NCBI GenBank assembly: GCA_022495995.1
Contig: JAFEMH010001455.1
Location: forward strand, 248,001-312,000
Direction of reading: 5' to 3'
DNA: 64,000 nucleotides
From: Adenophora triphylla var. japonica
Taxonomy: Eukaryota; Streptophyta; Magnoliopsida; Asterales; Campanulaceae
Shown here: in pieces, positions 63,254 through 64,000 of the stretch
Layout of the letters: each line of letters starts with the position of its first letter
How positions within the stretch are numbered: the stretch's first letter is position 1
Position numbers and translations under genes: made by a program
Notes under the pieces: generated by a model
The model's database searches: none
The model's input: only the letters and a program-made list of their open reading frames with translations
Told to the model about the DNA's origin: nothing

Positions 63254-63438
63254 TTGTGGTGGCACAAAATTGTGAATTTGTTGCACTTCATCGTGATCTT
63301 CCCACTCATTTTCATTTTGTTCCAAAAGTCCACATCTAATAAACCTTCATTCTCAACAAATTGTGATGGTGGTGGTGCTTGTAAGGAAGATTGTCCTCTA
63401 CCCTTATTACCCTTCGTGCTTGTGATGTTTCTAAGCAT
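63254..63438 (-). pseudogene. hAT transposase, N-terminal part
   Basis: ATG at 63438, MLRNITSTKGNKGRGQSSL, then a frameshift, and ENEWEDHDEVQQIHNFVPPQ up to the copia insertion. It is continuous with the piece ending at 56810. The 5' flank is to the right. Confidence 0.78.
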
Positions 63439-64000
63439 ATTTATATTTTCAAATATGAAAATACATGTAATGAATGAAGAAAATAAAAATGTTGGGTGAA
63501 AATATGAATATTAGATGGAAATATGAGAGTTAGCTTATGATTTGAGCTTGAGAATTAAAGAAATTAACGAAATTCGTTAGGGATAGTTAAGGGAGTTTGT
63601 GTGAAAAAGCTGTGTGGGGAGGGGGTGATATTTATAGTTGAGGAAATATGTTAGGATAACAAAAATATTTATTTTTTATTTTTTTGTTGACTGAAAACTG
63701 GTTAAATAAAGGGTCAAAAAATAGCTATTTTTTGTCAACTAGTCGTTAGTTAGCTAACGAGCATAACGGCTATATTCCAACGATTTTGATGAAATTTCTG
63801 ACAATTCCAACGGTTTTGTCTACGGTTCAGACGGTTCCCGTTCACCCGGTTCGGAACCGGCGATTCACGATTTTTGAAAGGGACAAACATGAACCAAACC
63901 ATGTAACCGACAGATCCGATTCGGCCTAATCACGATTTAAGGCGGTTTCAGTTTTTTCGATTCACCGATTCCGGGTTGGTTCCGATTCCGATTTGATCAT
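63439..64000. other. 5' flank of hAT transposase, possible terminal region
   Basis: From about 63750 the sequence has repeated CGGTTC/GAACCGG-type motifs (CACCCGGTTCGGAACCGGCG), similar in style to 50567-50650. These may be subterminal transposase-binding repeats of the host hAT element, whose right end would then be at or beyond the window edge. Confidence 0.4.

Overview
The window is nuclear DNA of a flowering plant, almost certainly a eudicot and possibly an asterid. The evidence is plant-type intron-rich genes (GT/AG introns), a chloroplast-targeted ferredoxin-thioredoxin reductase subunit, plant Ty1/copia and Ty3/gypsy elements, many Stowaway MITEs and Au- and TS-type SINEs. Only three host genes look intact. 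Most of the rest is transposon-derived. There is no prokaryotic gene, CRISPR array, tRNA gene or rRNA gene.

Layout. 1-6959: minus-strand Ty3/gypsy element of the Tat type (dual RNase H), decayed and cut by the left edge. 6960-8077: spacer with short duplications and a TS-type SINE tail. 8078-13999: complete 13-exon GH1 beta-glucosidase gene (+, 513 aa) with five Stowaways in its introns. 14000-15729: spacer with MITE and minisatellites. 15730-26410: complete 20-exon DNA topoisomerase II gene (-, 1485 aa), convergent with the glucosidase. Its 4-kb first intron holds a very large inverted repeat (arms of about 1.37 kb, loop 64 nt) that carries a captured gene fragment, MITE pieces and a TRIM retrotransposon. 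27218-32520: Ty1/copia element with two LTRs and target duplication ATCAC, with part of its reverse transcriptase deleted. 32526-45541: dense small repeats (solo LTR, hAT-like and Mutator-like non-autonomous elements, a TIR-bounded minisatellite, and a 6.5-kb Helitron-like AT-rich cluster with repeated CACGTG palindromes). 45977-46480: intron-less nuclear gene for the ferredoxin-thioredoxin reductase variable chain. 46500-51200: SINE, Stowaways, a G-rich TIR element and a mini-Helitron. 51315-63438: hAT transposase pseudogene (-) split by two insertions, a TIR element at 51933-55372 (holding a PPR fragment, tandem repeats and a solo LTR) and a copia element at 56811-63253 (target duplication TTGTG).

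The host genes act separately: a secretory-pathway glycosidase, a nuclear DNA-topology enzyme and a plastid redox-regulation subunit. They are not a cluster.

The most unusual signals are two. (1) Both copia elements lack a recognisable tRNA primer site. In each, the 15 nt starting 2 nt after the 5' LTR are complementary to a segment inside the LTR, 156-164 nt before the LTR end. The two elements differ in sequence at these sites but keep the pairing, which suggests LTR-derived (self) priming. (2) The topoisomerase II pre-mRNA should contain a hairpin of about 2.8 kb that includes an inverted duplicate of a captured gene fragment, a candidate source of trans-acting small RNAs. All similarity statements are from reading the sequence; no alignment program or database was used.
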